64,000 bases of DNA, taken from contig CAKPDO010000002.1 in the NCBI GenBank assembly GCA_934148985.1, positions 1 to 64,000 of the forward strand. Reading direction: 5' to 3'. The translations under genes were made by a program, and so were the position numbers. Shown here in pieces: positions 46,797-55,300 of this stretch; position 1 is the stretch's first letter, and each line of letters starts with the position of its first letter. The notes under the pieces are model-generated. The model did no database searches, had not been told where the DNA came from, and saw nothing but the letters and a program-made list of their open reading frames with translations. Source of the DNA: an uncultured Clostridia bacterium (lineage in GTDB: Bacteria; Bacillota; Clostridia; TANB77; CAG-508).

Positions 46797-48345
46797 TTCT
46801 TTTTCCTCCATTTTCTAAATTTGTTTCTTCACTTGTTGCTAATCCATGTATTGCCATAAGTGTCCAATAAATAGGTGTTACAATTACTACCCATAAATTA
46901 AAAAAATCTTGTATAGCATAACATAGTATTCCAATTAATAATACAGTTGAATATTTATTTCTGTTTTTTATCCCATTTATAAATTGCAAAATCAAAAAAA
47001 CAATATAACTTGTGAACCCTACAATCCCAATATTTATAAGCATAGTTATATAAACATTAGCTGCTGTATCATTTATTGTAAGTTCTCCTAATAATTTCAC
47101 ATCATTTGTATATTTATCCATAAATCTTACGGCAAATGTATCTGGACCACTTCCTATTAAAGGATATTCTTTTACTAATTTAAACGCTCTTTTCCACAAA
47201 AATACCCTATATGTTCCAAAATCGTCATCAAAATTTCCATGCAATAATTCATGTATTTCATATAAAATTCCACTTTCAAAATTTATAAAATACAAACTCA
47301 AAATAGATACTATAGCGAGTATAGCTATTCCACCATATATAAATTTAGCAACTTTAGTCCTATTTTCTATGTTATATTCATTTTTATAAAGCATATATGC
47401 TAATATCCAAAATACAAACGTAATTATAATAAATATTATTGCAATTGTATTTATCTGAAAATCTAAAGTCAACATTCCTATATCATAGTGATATCTTGGA
47501 TTTATTATAATATTAATTCCAAGACCTAATATAATCATAGAAAATGCAATTACAGTTCTTGCTAACCTTTTGCTATTACTTAATATGAACGGACTTATTA
47601 TAACTAATACTGCTAAAAATGCCACCCTGCCACTCATTACATTTATTATAATAAATATAAAAAATCCCATTGATATTGATGCTAAATGAAGTAATTTATA
47701 TTTTTTATCTTCATCTAAAAATATAAATGAAACTGTCGATATTGTTAAATATATACAATAAATAGCAGATATAAAATCTATATTTCCTATTGTTGCCATA
47801 AAACTTACATTATGTGTTCCAATTCCATCTTGGTACATATTAAATGGATTAAATCCAATATACTGAAGAATTGCAATAAAACTTATGCAAATTGATGATA
47901 TAGAAAAATATGTAATATAACGTTTTCTAAACTTTCCAAATATTGTTATCATAAGAAAAGTCACACAATATAATGATATTGTTATTAGTCCTTCCGCTCT
48001 ACCAACTCCAACAAAAAGATTATAGTCTTCAAAATATGGTGACAAAAAACATGAAACTATATTTACTATCCAAAACACAATTCCTGCAATTTGATATTTT
48101 TTTAGTTTAACATCTTTCAAATATCTTATTTTATGAAATATATAATAATATATCAAAATTATAAGATTTATCGCTATATAGCTTACAGACATTCCTAAAA
48201 ATACTCTATATTTGCATTCAAGTATTTTAAAAAATCCCATAGAATCTATACTTAGTGGAAATAACATAATTATTACACAAATATATATTTCTGTAATCCT
48301 ATCTAGTATGCTTTTTTCTTTTTCATAAATAATTTTTTTATCCAT
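46783..48345 (-). CDS. O-antigen ligase/polymerase-family membrane protein
   Basis: 520 residues with about 12-14 hydrophobic segments. MSGRVAFLAVLVIISPF and, in the large outer loop, KEYPLIGSGPDTFAVRF match the O-antigen ligase (Wzy_C/WaaL) family. It would polymerise a lipid-linked glycan or join it to an acceptor outside the membrane. Its start overlaps the stop of the carrier-protein gene by 8 bp. Confidence 0.87.
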   Translation of the reverse strand: MDKKIIYEKEKSILDRITEIYICVIIMLFPLSIDSMGFFKILECKYRVFLGMSVSYIAINLIILIYYYIFHKIRYLKDVKLKKYQIAGIVFWIVNIVSCFLSPYFEDYNLFVGVGRAEGLITISLYCVTFLMITIFGKFRKRYITYFSISSICISFIAILQYIGFNPFNMYQDGIGTHNVSFMATIGNIDFISAIYCIYLTISTVSFIFLDEDKKYKLLHLASISMGFFIFIIINVMSGRVAFLAVLVIISPFILSNSKRLARTVIAFSMIILGLGINIIINPRYHYDIGMLTLDFQINTIAIIFIIITFVFWILAYMLYKNEYNIENRTKVAKFIYGGIAILAIVSILSLYFINFESGILYEIHELLHGNFDDDFGTYRVFLWKRAFKLVKEYPLIGSGPDTFAVRFMDKYTNDVKLLGELTINDTAANVYITMLINIGIVGFTSYIVFLILQFINGIKNRNKYSTVLLIGILCYAIQDFFNLWVVIVTPIYWTLMAIHGLATSEETNLENGGKRNERK

Positions 48346-48580
48346 TGTTTCCCCTTAATCCCTTCACCATCCTCACAATTCCATCAACACTTCTCCAAGT
48401 ATCCACATCAATTTGTGTTGGTTGAATTTCAATATCAAATTTATCCTCTAACTCAGAAATTAACTGAATAAAAGCTAGTGAATCCAATATATCATCCTCT
48501 ATTAAATCAAAATTATCATTTTCTCTTAATTCTACATTTCCTGTAAGCCTTACAATTAGTTCCAATATTTCTTCTCTCAT
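48338..48580 (-). CDS. Acyl/D-alanyl carrier protein (DltC-like)
   Basis: About 80 residues from ATG 48580 (AAAGGAAAG upstream); a longer frame to 48610 lacks a site. EDDILDSLAFIQLISELEDKF holds the D-S-L phosphopantetheine serine near residue 37, in the DltC-like DSL context, and FDIEIQPTQIDVDTWRSVDGI follows the DltC pattern. It lies directly downstream of the DltA-like ligase, its likely partner. Confidence 0.85.
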   Translation of the reverse strand: MREEILELIVRLTGNVELRENDNFDLIEDDILDSLAFIQLISELEDKFDIEIQPTQIDVDTWRSVDGIVRMVKGLRGNNG

Positions 48581-48648
48581 TTTTACTATCTTTCCTTTCG
48601 CTAAAGGCACAAATTAGAACGAATAACACTGCAATTTTAGGATATTAT

Positions 48649-50073
48649 TCACTCATTTCTCTCCAAAAGCTTCTTCTCATCAATTTTTCCATTAACATTT
48701 AATGGAAAATTCTCAACAATCCTAATCACAGGTATCATATAATCAGGCAAACAATTTTTAATAATCTCTCTAATTTCCTTTACATCTTTTTTATTACCTT
48801 CAAATTGCTTAATAAAAGCAAAAATTTTATTTACTTTCTTATCCTCTCCGAGGTCAGCTACTACAACAGCTTTTTCAACAAATTCTAGTTTATTTATTGC
48901 TGTTTCAATTTCAGACAATTCAATTCTATAGCCTTTATATTTAACCTGCCTGTCTTTTCTTCCAATGCAAAAAAATTTTTCTTTACTTTTATATCCTAAA
49001 TCACCTGTCAAATACGCTTTTTCGCCATTAAAATTTATAAAAACGTCTTTATTCAACTCTTCGTTTAAATAACCGTTTCCTACACTTTCACCAGAAATTA
49101 AAATTTCTCCAATTTCATTTTCCTTAAGCTCATGTAATGCATTATCTACAATATATAATTTAACATCTTCCTTCGGAATGCCAATTGATATTTTCTCATT
49201 CGTTTTTACTACATTTGATGTCACAGCAAATGTACATTCTGTTGGACCATAGCAATTTATTATTTTCAAATTTTCAAATCTATTCCAAAGTCTTGTTACA
49301 GTATTTTCACTAAGTCTTTCACCACAGAACAATATTTCTTTTAGATTAGGCATTAAATTTTTATTAAAAGATTTATCTATCAATAATAAATCAATAAAAG
49401 ATGGCGTAACTACCATTAATTCAGCATTACTTTCTTTTAATTCTTTAAATAATTCTATATATTTTTTTAAAGTATCTTTTTCTAAAATATAATGTTTTCC
49501 TCTAGTAAGCAATGGTAAATATAAATCAGCAACAGATAAGTCAAACGAGAAATTGGCTTGATTTAGTATCGTTTTCTGCTTTACATCACATATTTTTTCA
49601 AGCCATACCATACAGCTTTTTAAATTTCGGTATGTAATTTGAACTCCTTTAGGTTCTCCTGTTGTTCCTGATGTAAATATTATATAATATATATCTTCAT
49701 CTTTTAAATATATTTTTTCAATAGCTTTTGGATGTTCTTTTTTCATAATATTTTCTATTTTTTCATCTATTATTAAATCTGGATTTACCTGCCTAAGTAT
49801 CTTTTCTTCTCTTTCACTTGGAATATATTCATCTATAGGAACATATGTAAAACCCGCCATGGAACATGCTAAGAAACTCGCCACCATATAAATTTGTTTA
49901 TGCCCTTTTACTACAATAGGCTTTTTGTTTTTATTATTTTTTAATACATAATCATAAATATTACATACATATTTATACAAATCTTTATTTTTGTAAATAT
50001 TTTTCCTTATTTGGTAGCATTCATCATCTGGATAATTTTTAAGATTTTGTAGTATTTTATTTAACATCTTCAT
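48649..50073 (-). CDS. DltA-like amino-acid/acyl-adenylating ligase
   Basis: 474 residues, near DltA length. A3 core YYIIFTSGTTGEPKGVQ (near 128), A5 NCYGPTECTFAV (near 275), A7/A8 YLTGDLGYK and RQVKYKGYRIELSEIE (near 350-375), A10 NVNGKIDEKKL. It would activate D-alanine or a related acid and load it on the adjacent carrier. A DltB-type MBOAT transferase and DltD are not in the window; the operon has TraX and O-antigen ligase instead. Its start overlaps the vanW stop by 17 bp. Confidence 0.87.
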   Translation of the reverse strand: MKMLNKILQNLKNYPDDECYQIRKNIYKNKDLYKYVCNIYDYVLKNNKNKKPIVVKGHKQIYMVASFLACSMAGFTYVPIDEYIPSEREEKILRQVNPDLIIDEKIENIMKKEHPKAIEKIYLKDEDIYYIIFTSGTTGEPKGVQITYRNLKSCMVWLEKICDVKQKTILNQANFSFDLSVADLYLPLLTRGKHYILEKDTLKKYIELFKELKESNAELMVVTPSFIDLLLIDKSFNKNLMPNLKEILFCGERLSENTVTRLWNRFENLKIINCYGPTECTFAVTSNVVKTNEKISIGIPKEDVKLYIVDNALHELKENEIGEILISGESVGNGYLNEELNKDVFINFNGEKAYLTGDLGYKSKEKFFCIGRKDRQVKYKGYRIELSEIETAINKLEFVEKAVVVADLGEDKKVNKIFAFIKQFEGNKKDVKEIREIIKNCLPDYMIPVIRIVENFPLNVNGKIDEKKLLERNE

Positions 50074-50899
50074 TTCCTCTAATTTCTTCTACTGGAATTA
50101 AATCATAATCATACATTACTTTTGAATGATTATTTAATATTAATTCTTTTTTTATTTCCTGTTTTGTTTCTTTATCTGTTATTATTCTATAAACCTTACT
50201 ATTTCTATAAAAAATTCCATTTTCATCTTTTGCATAATGATTATCTTCTTCAACAATTTTGTACTTTTTATCCAATGTAACTGTACTTCTTATCTCTCCA
50301 TATAACATAGTATCGTCTAGCCATACACGTATTTGTACAGGATTTTCTGTCACATTTTTGAACCTGTAATCTAGAGCTTTATAACTAATTGATGTTCCAG
50401 TCCCAAAAGGTACTCTCCTTTTTACATCAGGAAACAGCGCATCTGAATGATGATGTAATTCTGTAACTTCAAGCGGGGTATGTAGAACAAGCCAGTGTAT
50501 CATATTAGCCATTTGGCAAAGTCCACCACCTACTCCAGTTTTCATTTTGCTATTACTAATTACCAAACCTTCTTTATAACCTTTTCTTTTTGTCGCATTT
50601 CCAACTAAATTCCAAAAAGAAAATTCTTCTCCTGGTTTTATAATTATTCCATCTATTTTTTTACTTGCAAGAAGCAAATTTGTTACTTTATTTTTTTGTA
50701 ACTCCATATCTACTCCATGCAAATTACGAAGCAATACTTTTGTATCACCTTTCCATATATATTCTAAATTTTCTTTTTCTATTTTCTTTGCGAATTTTTT
50801 TCCGGCCTTAAAATCTCTAAAGTCTTTCTTTTTTGCTTCTTTAAATAAAGATATTTTATAACATATTGGCCCATATTCACAAAACAATTTTCTACTCAT
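50057..50899 (-). CDS. VanW-family protein
   Basis: About 280 residues from ATG 50899 (AAGGGGAAATATA upstream), beginning MSRKLFCEYGPICYKISLF, the typical VanW start. GEEFSFWNLVGNATKRKGYKEG and GVGGGLCQMANMIHWLVLH form the conserved core, and TELHHHSDALFPD follows. VanW occurs with vancomycin clusters of the VanB type, but its activity is not known. It leads the six-gene envelope operon. Confidence 0.92.
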   Translation of the reverse strand: MSRKLFCEYGPICYKISLFKEAKKKDFRDFKAGKKFAKKIEKENLEYIWKGDTKVLLRNLHGVDMELQKNKVTNLLLASKKIDGIIIKPGEEFSFWNLVGNATKRKGYKEGLVISNSKMKTGVGGGLCQMANMIHWLVLHTPLEVTELHHHSDALFPDVKRRVPFGTGTSISYKALDYRFKNVTENPVQIRVWLDDTMLYGEIRSTVTLDKKYKIVEEDNHYAKDENGIFYRNSKVYRIITDKETKQEIKKELILNNHSKVMYDYDLIPVEEIRGNEDVK

Positions 50900-51005
50900 T
50901 ATATTTCCCCTTTTTTGTTTTTCCAACTTTATTTTATCATAACTAATAAATTTGTCAAATTTTTTTCTATGTAGTCAGTAACTCCCTTTTTTAGAAAAAA
51001 TTTGC

Positions 51006-51045
51006 AAAAAAGACTGGATTTTGATACATTTTCCAGTCTTTTTTT
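51006..51045 (-). terminator. Terminator of the padR-ftsW-like operon
   Basis: AAAAAAGACTGGA and TCCAGTCTTTTTTT pair around a 13-nt loop, just downstream of the minus-strand FtsW-like gene. Confidence 0.9.
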
Positions 51046-51083
51046 GATTATTTTTATTTGTTGTACTCTTATAATATTAAATA

Positions 51084-52442
51084 CTATTCAATTACTTCCT
51101 CATACTCAATTACATCTTTCCTTTTATAAACAGAAAGAACTAGACCAATTTCAATTGCATTAATAATAAAATATGTTCCGCCATAGCTAACAAAAGGTAA
51201 ATTAACACTTACTTGAAGCATACAATTAACATTTATCAATACACTTGCAATAGATTGAACAATATACAATGTTCCCATACCAATTACAAGCAACTTTCCA
51301 TATTGGTCTTTTATATTTTTTGCATCTAAAATCAATTTAGCCGAAATTAACAAAATTATAAAAACTAATATTGATGATACTGCAATTCCCATTTTTCCGA
51401 CAAAATATATAAATGTATATTGGCTTTCTTTTGATATTATCAAATCCTCTAAATTAATATCCTCACTATCTACTTCTCCAAACCATTTAGCATTTTTTAA
51501 AACTTTATTTTGAATTGTTCCTACATATCCATATCCATTTGGGGCCTCTTCAGGATGAAAAGAATATTTTATTCTGTATAGTCTATATGGACTATTCGCC
51601 AAAAATCCTATTAAAATTAAAACCAACATACAAAAAGGAGCCAAAATTTTTACTATTTTCTTTATCTTTTCTTTACTATATTTAGCTATTTTAAATATAG
51701 CACTAACTAAATATGCAAAACATAATATAGCACCATTTGCCATAGATGGTATCATTAACATTAATATTATTGAAAATACACTTAAAGCTGCGATTTTTAT
51801 ACTATCTGTATTTATTTTGAATTCTTTATTATTAAATTTTATTTCAATATTTTTATTAACATCATAATTTGTTATCATTCCTATAAATGCAATCAAATAT
51901 AGTGGTACACAAATAATAGCTTGAGAAACTGTTACATTAAATATTGATAAATATGCTACTCCATTTATCATTTTACTCATTCCTATATATGGTAAAATCA
52001 TAATTATAGTTGATACAATATAAATTTTGATAGAATATTTTTTTATTTTTCTATAATCCACAAAATACATTCCTATACACAATATAGCCCCAACAGCTAT
52101 GTATGTAAATGTTTTAACTAAAATATCACTTGATACACTGTCATTTTTCAAAACCGAATTTATTATTCCAAATCCTATTAAAATAAATATTAAAATCAAT
52201 AATTTCCAATCTAGTTTTTGCCTATGTACTTTATTTAATTTTTTTCCAATTTCTTCTGGATTTCCCATTGCTTTAACTGCTTTTTTCTCTGCTTCATGTT
52301 TTTCCATTCCTTTATTTATAAATTCTTCTTTTGCGTCTTCTATGTGGCTTTTCAATTCCTCTCCAATATTATTTTTTACAGGTTCATATTTTATTTGCTC
52401 TTTAACAATTTCTAAAAAATTTTTAATATCCAAATAAAACAC
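51084..52442 (-). CDS. FtsW/RodA/SpoVE-family protein with N-terminal HAAS domain
   Basis: 452 residues. Residues about 1-75 form a HAAS-type cytoplasmic domain (FLEIVKEQI, ELKSHIEDAKEEFINKG, AVKAMGNPEEIG), normally found in proteins paired with PadR regulators. The rest has about ten helices with SEDS-family motifs: MYFVDYRKIKKY, GYGYVGTIQNKVL replacing the usual loop, and the C-terminal LPFVSYGGTYFI (the NLPFxSYGG-type signature). SEDS proteins are peptidoglycan glycosyltransferases. A SEDS enzyme with a PadR-linked domain suggests stress control of wall synthesis. It overlaps padR by 20 bp. Confidence 0.85.
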   Translation of the reverse strand: MFYLDIKNFLEIVKEQIKYEPVKNNIGEELKSHIEDAKEEFINKGMEKHEAEKKAVKAMGNPEEIGKKLNKVHRQKLDWKLLILIFILIGFGIINSVLKNDSVSSDILVKTFTYIAVGAILCIGMYFVDYRKIKKYSIKIYIVSTIIMILPYIGMSKMINGVAYLSIFNVTVSQAIICVPLYLIAFIGMITNYDVNKNIEIKFNNKEFKINTDSIKIAALSVFSIILMLMIPSMANGAILCFAYLVSAIFKIAKYSKEKIKKIVKILAPFCMLVLILIGFLANSPYRLYRIKYSFHPEEAPNGYGYVGTIQNKVLKNAKWFGEVDSEDINLEDLIISKESQYTFIYFVGKMGIAVSSILVFIILLISAKLILDAKNIKDQYGKLLVIGMGTLYIVQSIASVLINVNCMLQVSVNLPFVSYGGTYFIINAIEIGLVLSVYKRKDVIEYEEVIE

Positions 52443-52761
52443 CTCCTAATACATTGTTCACGCCATCACTATAAATCTTCCACTCTTCCTTTTTGTCTTT
52501 TAGGTATTTTTTTCCATCTTTAGTTATTGTGTAATATTTTCTTTTTTTGCTCCCAGTTTCATCCCAATATGATGAAATAAAATTTTTTTCTTCAAGTAAA
52601 TGTAATATTGGGTATAATGTTCCCTCTTGAAGATTAAATACATTTTCCGATTTTTGGCTGAGTTCTTTTATTATTTTATACCCATACATTGGCTCTTCCC
52701 CAATTAATGTTAAAACCAGCAAATCAGTGCTTCCCTTTAGTAACTCTTTACTTACTTTCAT
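52423..52761 (-). CDS. PadR-family transcriptional regulator
   Basis: 112 residues, start after AGGAGG. The winged helix (KGSTDLLVLTLIGEEPMYGYKIIKEL, NLQEGTLYPILHLLEEKNFI, KKRKYYTITKDGKKYL) is the PadR N-terminal domain, with a short C-terminal helix. It likely represses its own promoter through the two operator half-sites at 52787-52825 and so controls the downstream HAAS-FtsW gene. Confidence 0.93.
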   Translation of the reverse strand: MKVSKELLKGSTDLLVLTLIGEEPMYGYKIIKELSQKSENVFNLQEGTLYPILHLLEEKNFISSYWDETGSKKRKYYTITKDGKKYLKDKKEEWKIYSDGVNNVLGGVLFGY

Positions 52762-52786
52762 TCACAAATCCTCCTTTTTATACATT

Positions 52787-52835
52787 GGTATCCTAGGTAC
52801 TTTTACATTGTATATCTAGGTATCGAATTTGTCAA
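52787..52835 (-). promoter_or_regulatory. padR promoter with two operator-like repeats
   Basis: TTGACA (52830-52835), 17-bp spacer, TACAAT (52807-52812). A GATACCTAGATATA element (52811-52825) overlaps the spacer and -10; a GTACCTAGGATACC element (52787-52800) lies downstream. Both match the palindromic ATACCTAG-type PadR boxes. Confidence 0.8.
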
Positions 52836-52857
52836 GTATTTTTTCATATTTTTCCTT

Positions 52858-52885
52858 GTACGAAAAAGAACCGGTCCCAAAAGAA
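52858..52885. repeat. Single-arm copy of the palindrome family
   Basis: ACGAAAAAGAACCGGTCCCA followed by AAAGAACAC lies just downstream of the serpin-like gene stop and upstream of padR's promoter. Only one arm is present. Confidence 0.7.
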
Positions 52886-52890
52886 CACAA

Positions 52891-53994
52891 TTATTGAAAT
52901 TTAGTTATATCATTTATTTTTCCAGCAAAATAAGGTGTATCTTTTTCTACTTCTTTTAAAAAGATTGCAAAAGTATCATCTACAATAAACTCTCTTGCTT
53001 TTTCTGGCATTGCAATTGATGCTTTATTAGTCATCATTCCAGCTTCACTTTTTATTTTTCCGCCAGTCTTATCCAATTCAAATTGTATGGTTTGAATTGC
53101 TTTTTCAATAAAATATGTGTTTCCATTCGAAAAATAAAATGGCTTATTTTCTATTTCGTTAAATTCTGCTTTTTCGTTTAAATTAATGTTAGGGATTTTT
53201 ACGATTTCATTTTCTTCAATATTTCTGTTCCCTTTAAAATTTTGTTCTTTTTCCCCTATATTTTTATAAATTTCATTAAATGTTTTTCCATCTGGATTTT
53301 TGCACAAAATAACTTCATCTTCTTGTTTAGTTTTCAATTTTATTGCAAAATTTTTTGGGGAATCATAGTATAAAACTGTGATTTGATTTCTTTTTTCGTA
53401 ATCACTATTTTTTCTTACTCCAAAGTATTTTATATTTTCGTATTCTTTAAATTTTCCATTTTCAAATTCATCAAAAACTGTTTTAAATTGAAATTCTTTT
53501 TTTAACATTGCATACAAGAAATAATCTTCTTTAGTTTTTCCATCCCAATTAAAATCATCTAATATATTACTTTTTTCATCAAATTTTTCCTTTATTGCTT
53601 TTTCAATTTCTTGCTTTAATTCAATAGTTGGCACTCCAATTTTTTTATAATAATATTTATCAGATATATCCTTTGTAGTAAATGTTTCCTTATTTAGGTT
53701 TTCTGCTATTTTTGATTGTGGATTAAAAACTACATCTTGTTTTGCTAAATCATTTTTCAAATCATTCCATATAAGCTGAAACGTTCCACACCATATTGTA
53801 TCTGTTTCAATCTCGTCTTCTAATGATGGCACCGTTACTAACCCATCTGTTTTTGCTAGTTTCTTTCCACTTTCTTTGTCGCTTCCAATTGTTATATTTT
53901 TTAAAGTGTCCATGTCAAATCCTCTAATTTGTGCAATTTTTACAATAGCCAAAATCATTATTAATATTAAAATACATATTGTTAATTTTTTCAT
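52891..53994 (-). CDS. Secreted or anchored divergent serpin-like protein
   Basis: 367 residues with an N-terminal signal or anchor (about 3-22). TFQLIWNDLKND and VVFNPQS (near 72-92) resemble the serpin start (AFDLYK...NVVFSPLS); KKEFQFKTVFDEFENG (near 165) resembles the strand before the breach; and the C-terminus REFIVDDTFAIFLKEVEKDTPYFAGKI follows the serpin pattern F-x-ADRPF...I...G-x-I-LF-x-G-K. A reactive-centre hinge may lie near EAGMMTNKASIAMP. If so it would inhibit a protease outside the cell, but the match is distant and I cannot test the fold. It stands alone, with a terminator at 54030. Confidence 0.55.
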   Translation of the reverse strand: MKKLTICILILIMILAIVKIAQIRGFDMDTLKNITIGSDKESGKKLAKTDGLVTVPSLEDEIETDTIWCGTFQLIWNDLKNDLAKQDVVFNPQSKIAENLNKETFTTKDISDKYYYKKIGVPTIELKQEIEKAIKEKFDEKSNILDDFNWDGKTKEDYFLYAMLKKEFQFKTVFDEFENGKFKEYENIKYFGVRKNSDYEKRNQITVLYYDSPKNFAIKLKTKQEDEVILCKNPDGKTFNEIYKNIGEKEQNFKGNRNIEENEIVKIPNINLNEKAEFNEIENKPFYFSNGNTYFIEKAIQTIQFELDKTGGKIKSEAGMMTNKASIAMPEKAREFIVDDTFAIFLKEVEKDTPYFAGKINDITKFQ

Positions 53995-54029
53995 GTTTAT
54001 TCTCCCCCTTTTCTATTTTTTTATATCAC

Positions 54030-54065
54030 AAAAACAGATAATTATCAACTAATTATCTGTTTTTG
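54030..54065. terminator. Hairpin upstream of the serpin-like gene
   Basis: AAAACAGATAATTA and TAATTATCTGTTTT form a 14-bp stem with T-runs at both ends. It lies before the serpin-like gene start (53994), between it and the plus-strand cassette. Confidence 0.75.
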
Positions 54066-54136
54066 TCAGAATAAAATTACAACATTTTTAGCTTGGTATA
54101 ATTTGGCTCAATTTTCAATCTTTTCGGATAAAGCAA

Positions 54137-54165
54137 TTGCATTTTTATGTAAAGTATAGTATACT
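54137..54165 (+). promoter_or_regulatory. Promoter of the 80-residue cassette gene
   Basis: TTGCAT (54137-54142), 17-bp spacer, TATACT (54160-54165) on the plus strand. Confidence 0.75.
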
Positions 54166-54204
54166 CGTATTGTTAGATTGTTTTTGAAACCAATAAGTCC
54201 AACA

Positions 54205-54242
54205 CTTGGAGGTTTCAAAGCCTCCAAGAAAATTTAAGGAGG
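54205..54242 (+). promoter_or_regulatory. Leader hairpin that competes with the ribosome binding site
   Basis: CTTGGAGG (54205-54212) and CCTCCAAG (54221-54228) form a perfect 8-bp stem. The same CCTCC (54221-54225) could pair instead with the GGAGG ribosome binding site at 54238-54242, so a simple two-state translational switch is possible. Confidence 0.5.
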
Positions 54243-54250
54243 TAACGTTT

Positions 54251-54493
54251 ATGGTAGTATCTGGAAAAAAACATTTAGACAAGTTTACTTTTGGGGAAGT
54301 TGAGCAATTCCACACAGTGGAGTATGATGGCAAACGATTTTGGTTATTTGAAAATGTGACGATAATAACCAAAAATGGTAGTCACTTAGCTGGAGAAATT
54401 GGATATATTTCTGAAACTTCAGTGCACATCTTGCCTGAGTATTTTCCTGCAGTGGAAATTGATTTTTCTGATATTGAAAAAATCACTTACTAA
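54251..54493 (+). CDS. Hypothetical 80-residue protein in an isolated plus-strand cassette
   Basis: ATG 54251 follows TAAGGAGGTAACGTTT. The protein is beta-rich and acidic (GEVEQFHTVEYDGKRFWLFENVTI, HLAGEIGYISETSVHILPEYF), soluble and without Cys. It looks Sm- or barrel-like in hydropathy only; no family recognised. It has its own promoter, a leader hairpin and a terminator, and its base composition is richer in G+C than the neighbours, all suggesting a self-contained, possibly transferred unit. Confidence 0.7.
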   Translation: MVVSGKKHLDKFTFGEVEQFHTVEYDGKRFWLFENVTIITKNGSHLAGEIGYISETSVHILPEYFPAVEIDFSDIEKITY

Positions 54494-54523
54494 GCCATTA
54501 TCAAAAGCAAAATATTTTCTTTT

Positions 54524-54553
54524 CCCCTTTCTTTTGAAAGGGGTTCTTTTTTT
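54524..54553 (+). terminator. Terminator of the cassette gene
   Basis: CCCCTTT-CTTTTG-AAAGGGG followed by TTCTTTTTTT on the plus strand. Confidence 0.9.
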
Positions 54554-54661
54554 CTACGGTTCGAACATATAAGTTTCGTAAACTGAGTTTAACCTCAAAA
54601 TTCACACAATTAGGTGATTTATTATTGTATAATGAAAGATGTGGTAGTTAATCGTTTATTT

Positions 54662-54939
54662 TTACTTTTTCAATTCATATACAATATCTGCTCTATCGCA
54701 AACGTTTTGTGAATGTGTAACAATAATAATACACTTATTTTCACTTTGGGCCAAATGTTCAAAAATATTTAAGATATCATTTTCTGTGTCTTTATCTAAA
54801 TTTCCAGTTGGTTCATCTGCTATAATTATTTTGGATTGTATGATAAACTCCTTGCAATTGCTATTCTCTGCTGTTCTCCTCCTGACAATTTTAAAATCTT
54901 TCTTTTAGCATGTTCTTCTGATAATCCAACATCTTTCAT
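54662..54939 (-). pseudogene. C-terminal fragment of an ABC transporter ATPase
   Basis: From ATG 54939 the frame reads KDVGLSEEHAKRKILKL then SGGEQQRIAIARSL (ABC signature) and, after a single-base loss in an A-run near 54830, IIIADEPTGNLDKDT (Walker B and D-loop) and IIIVTHSQNVCDRAD (H-loop), ending at TAA 54662. Walker A and the N-terminal half are missing. It is the LolD/MacB-like type used with FtsX-like permeases, here a remnant. Confidence 0.8.
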
Positions 54940-55210
54940 TTATTTTTCTTAAATGTGAAATTGCTTCTTCATTTTCATTTTCTATTAATACCTTATATAC
55001 TCCATCTATATTAGGCTTTATTATTTCATTTGGTGTATCCTCTATTTTTCCTTTATTGTCCCTATTTGAAAACCTGTCCATCATTGTCGTAGCTGTGTTT
55101 ATTGTATTTCTATAATTTAATATTGCAAATAATGTGATTATTCCAATAATTATTATGCTTGATGATATTGTAATAAGCCAAAATATTCTTTTACTTAATT
55201 TTTTTATCAT
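54940..55210 (-). pseudogene. N-terminal fragment of a membrane sensor or ABC-linked protein
   Basis: Starting at ATG 55210, about 90 residues: one helix (about 12-33), a TATTMMDRFSNRDN linker and an extracellular stretch with DGVYKVLIENENEE, then the frame runs out of phase into the ABC fragment. The arrangement resembles the N-terminus of sensor histidine kinases that flank such ABC systems. It was probably joined to the ABC remnant by a deletion. Confidence 0.55.
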
Positions 55211-55300
55211 TTTTCACTCTCGTTCCTTTCGTTAAAGACCTAAATTAGAATGAATAAACTTATAAATTTACAAATAATATTCTTCAACCTTATTTTGCTT

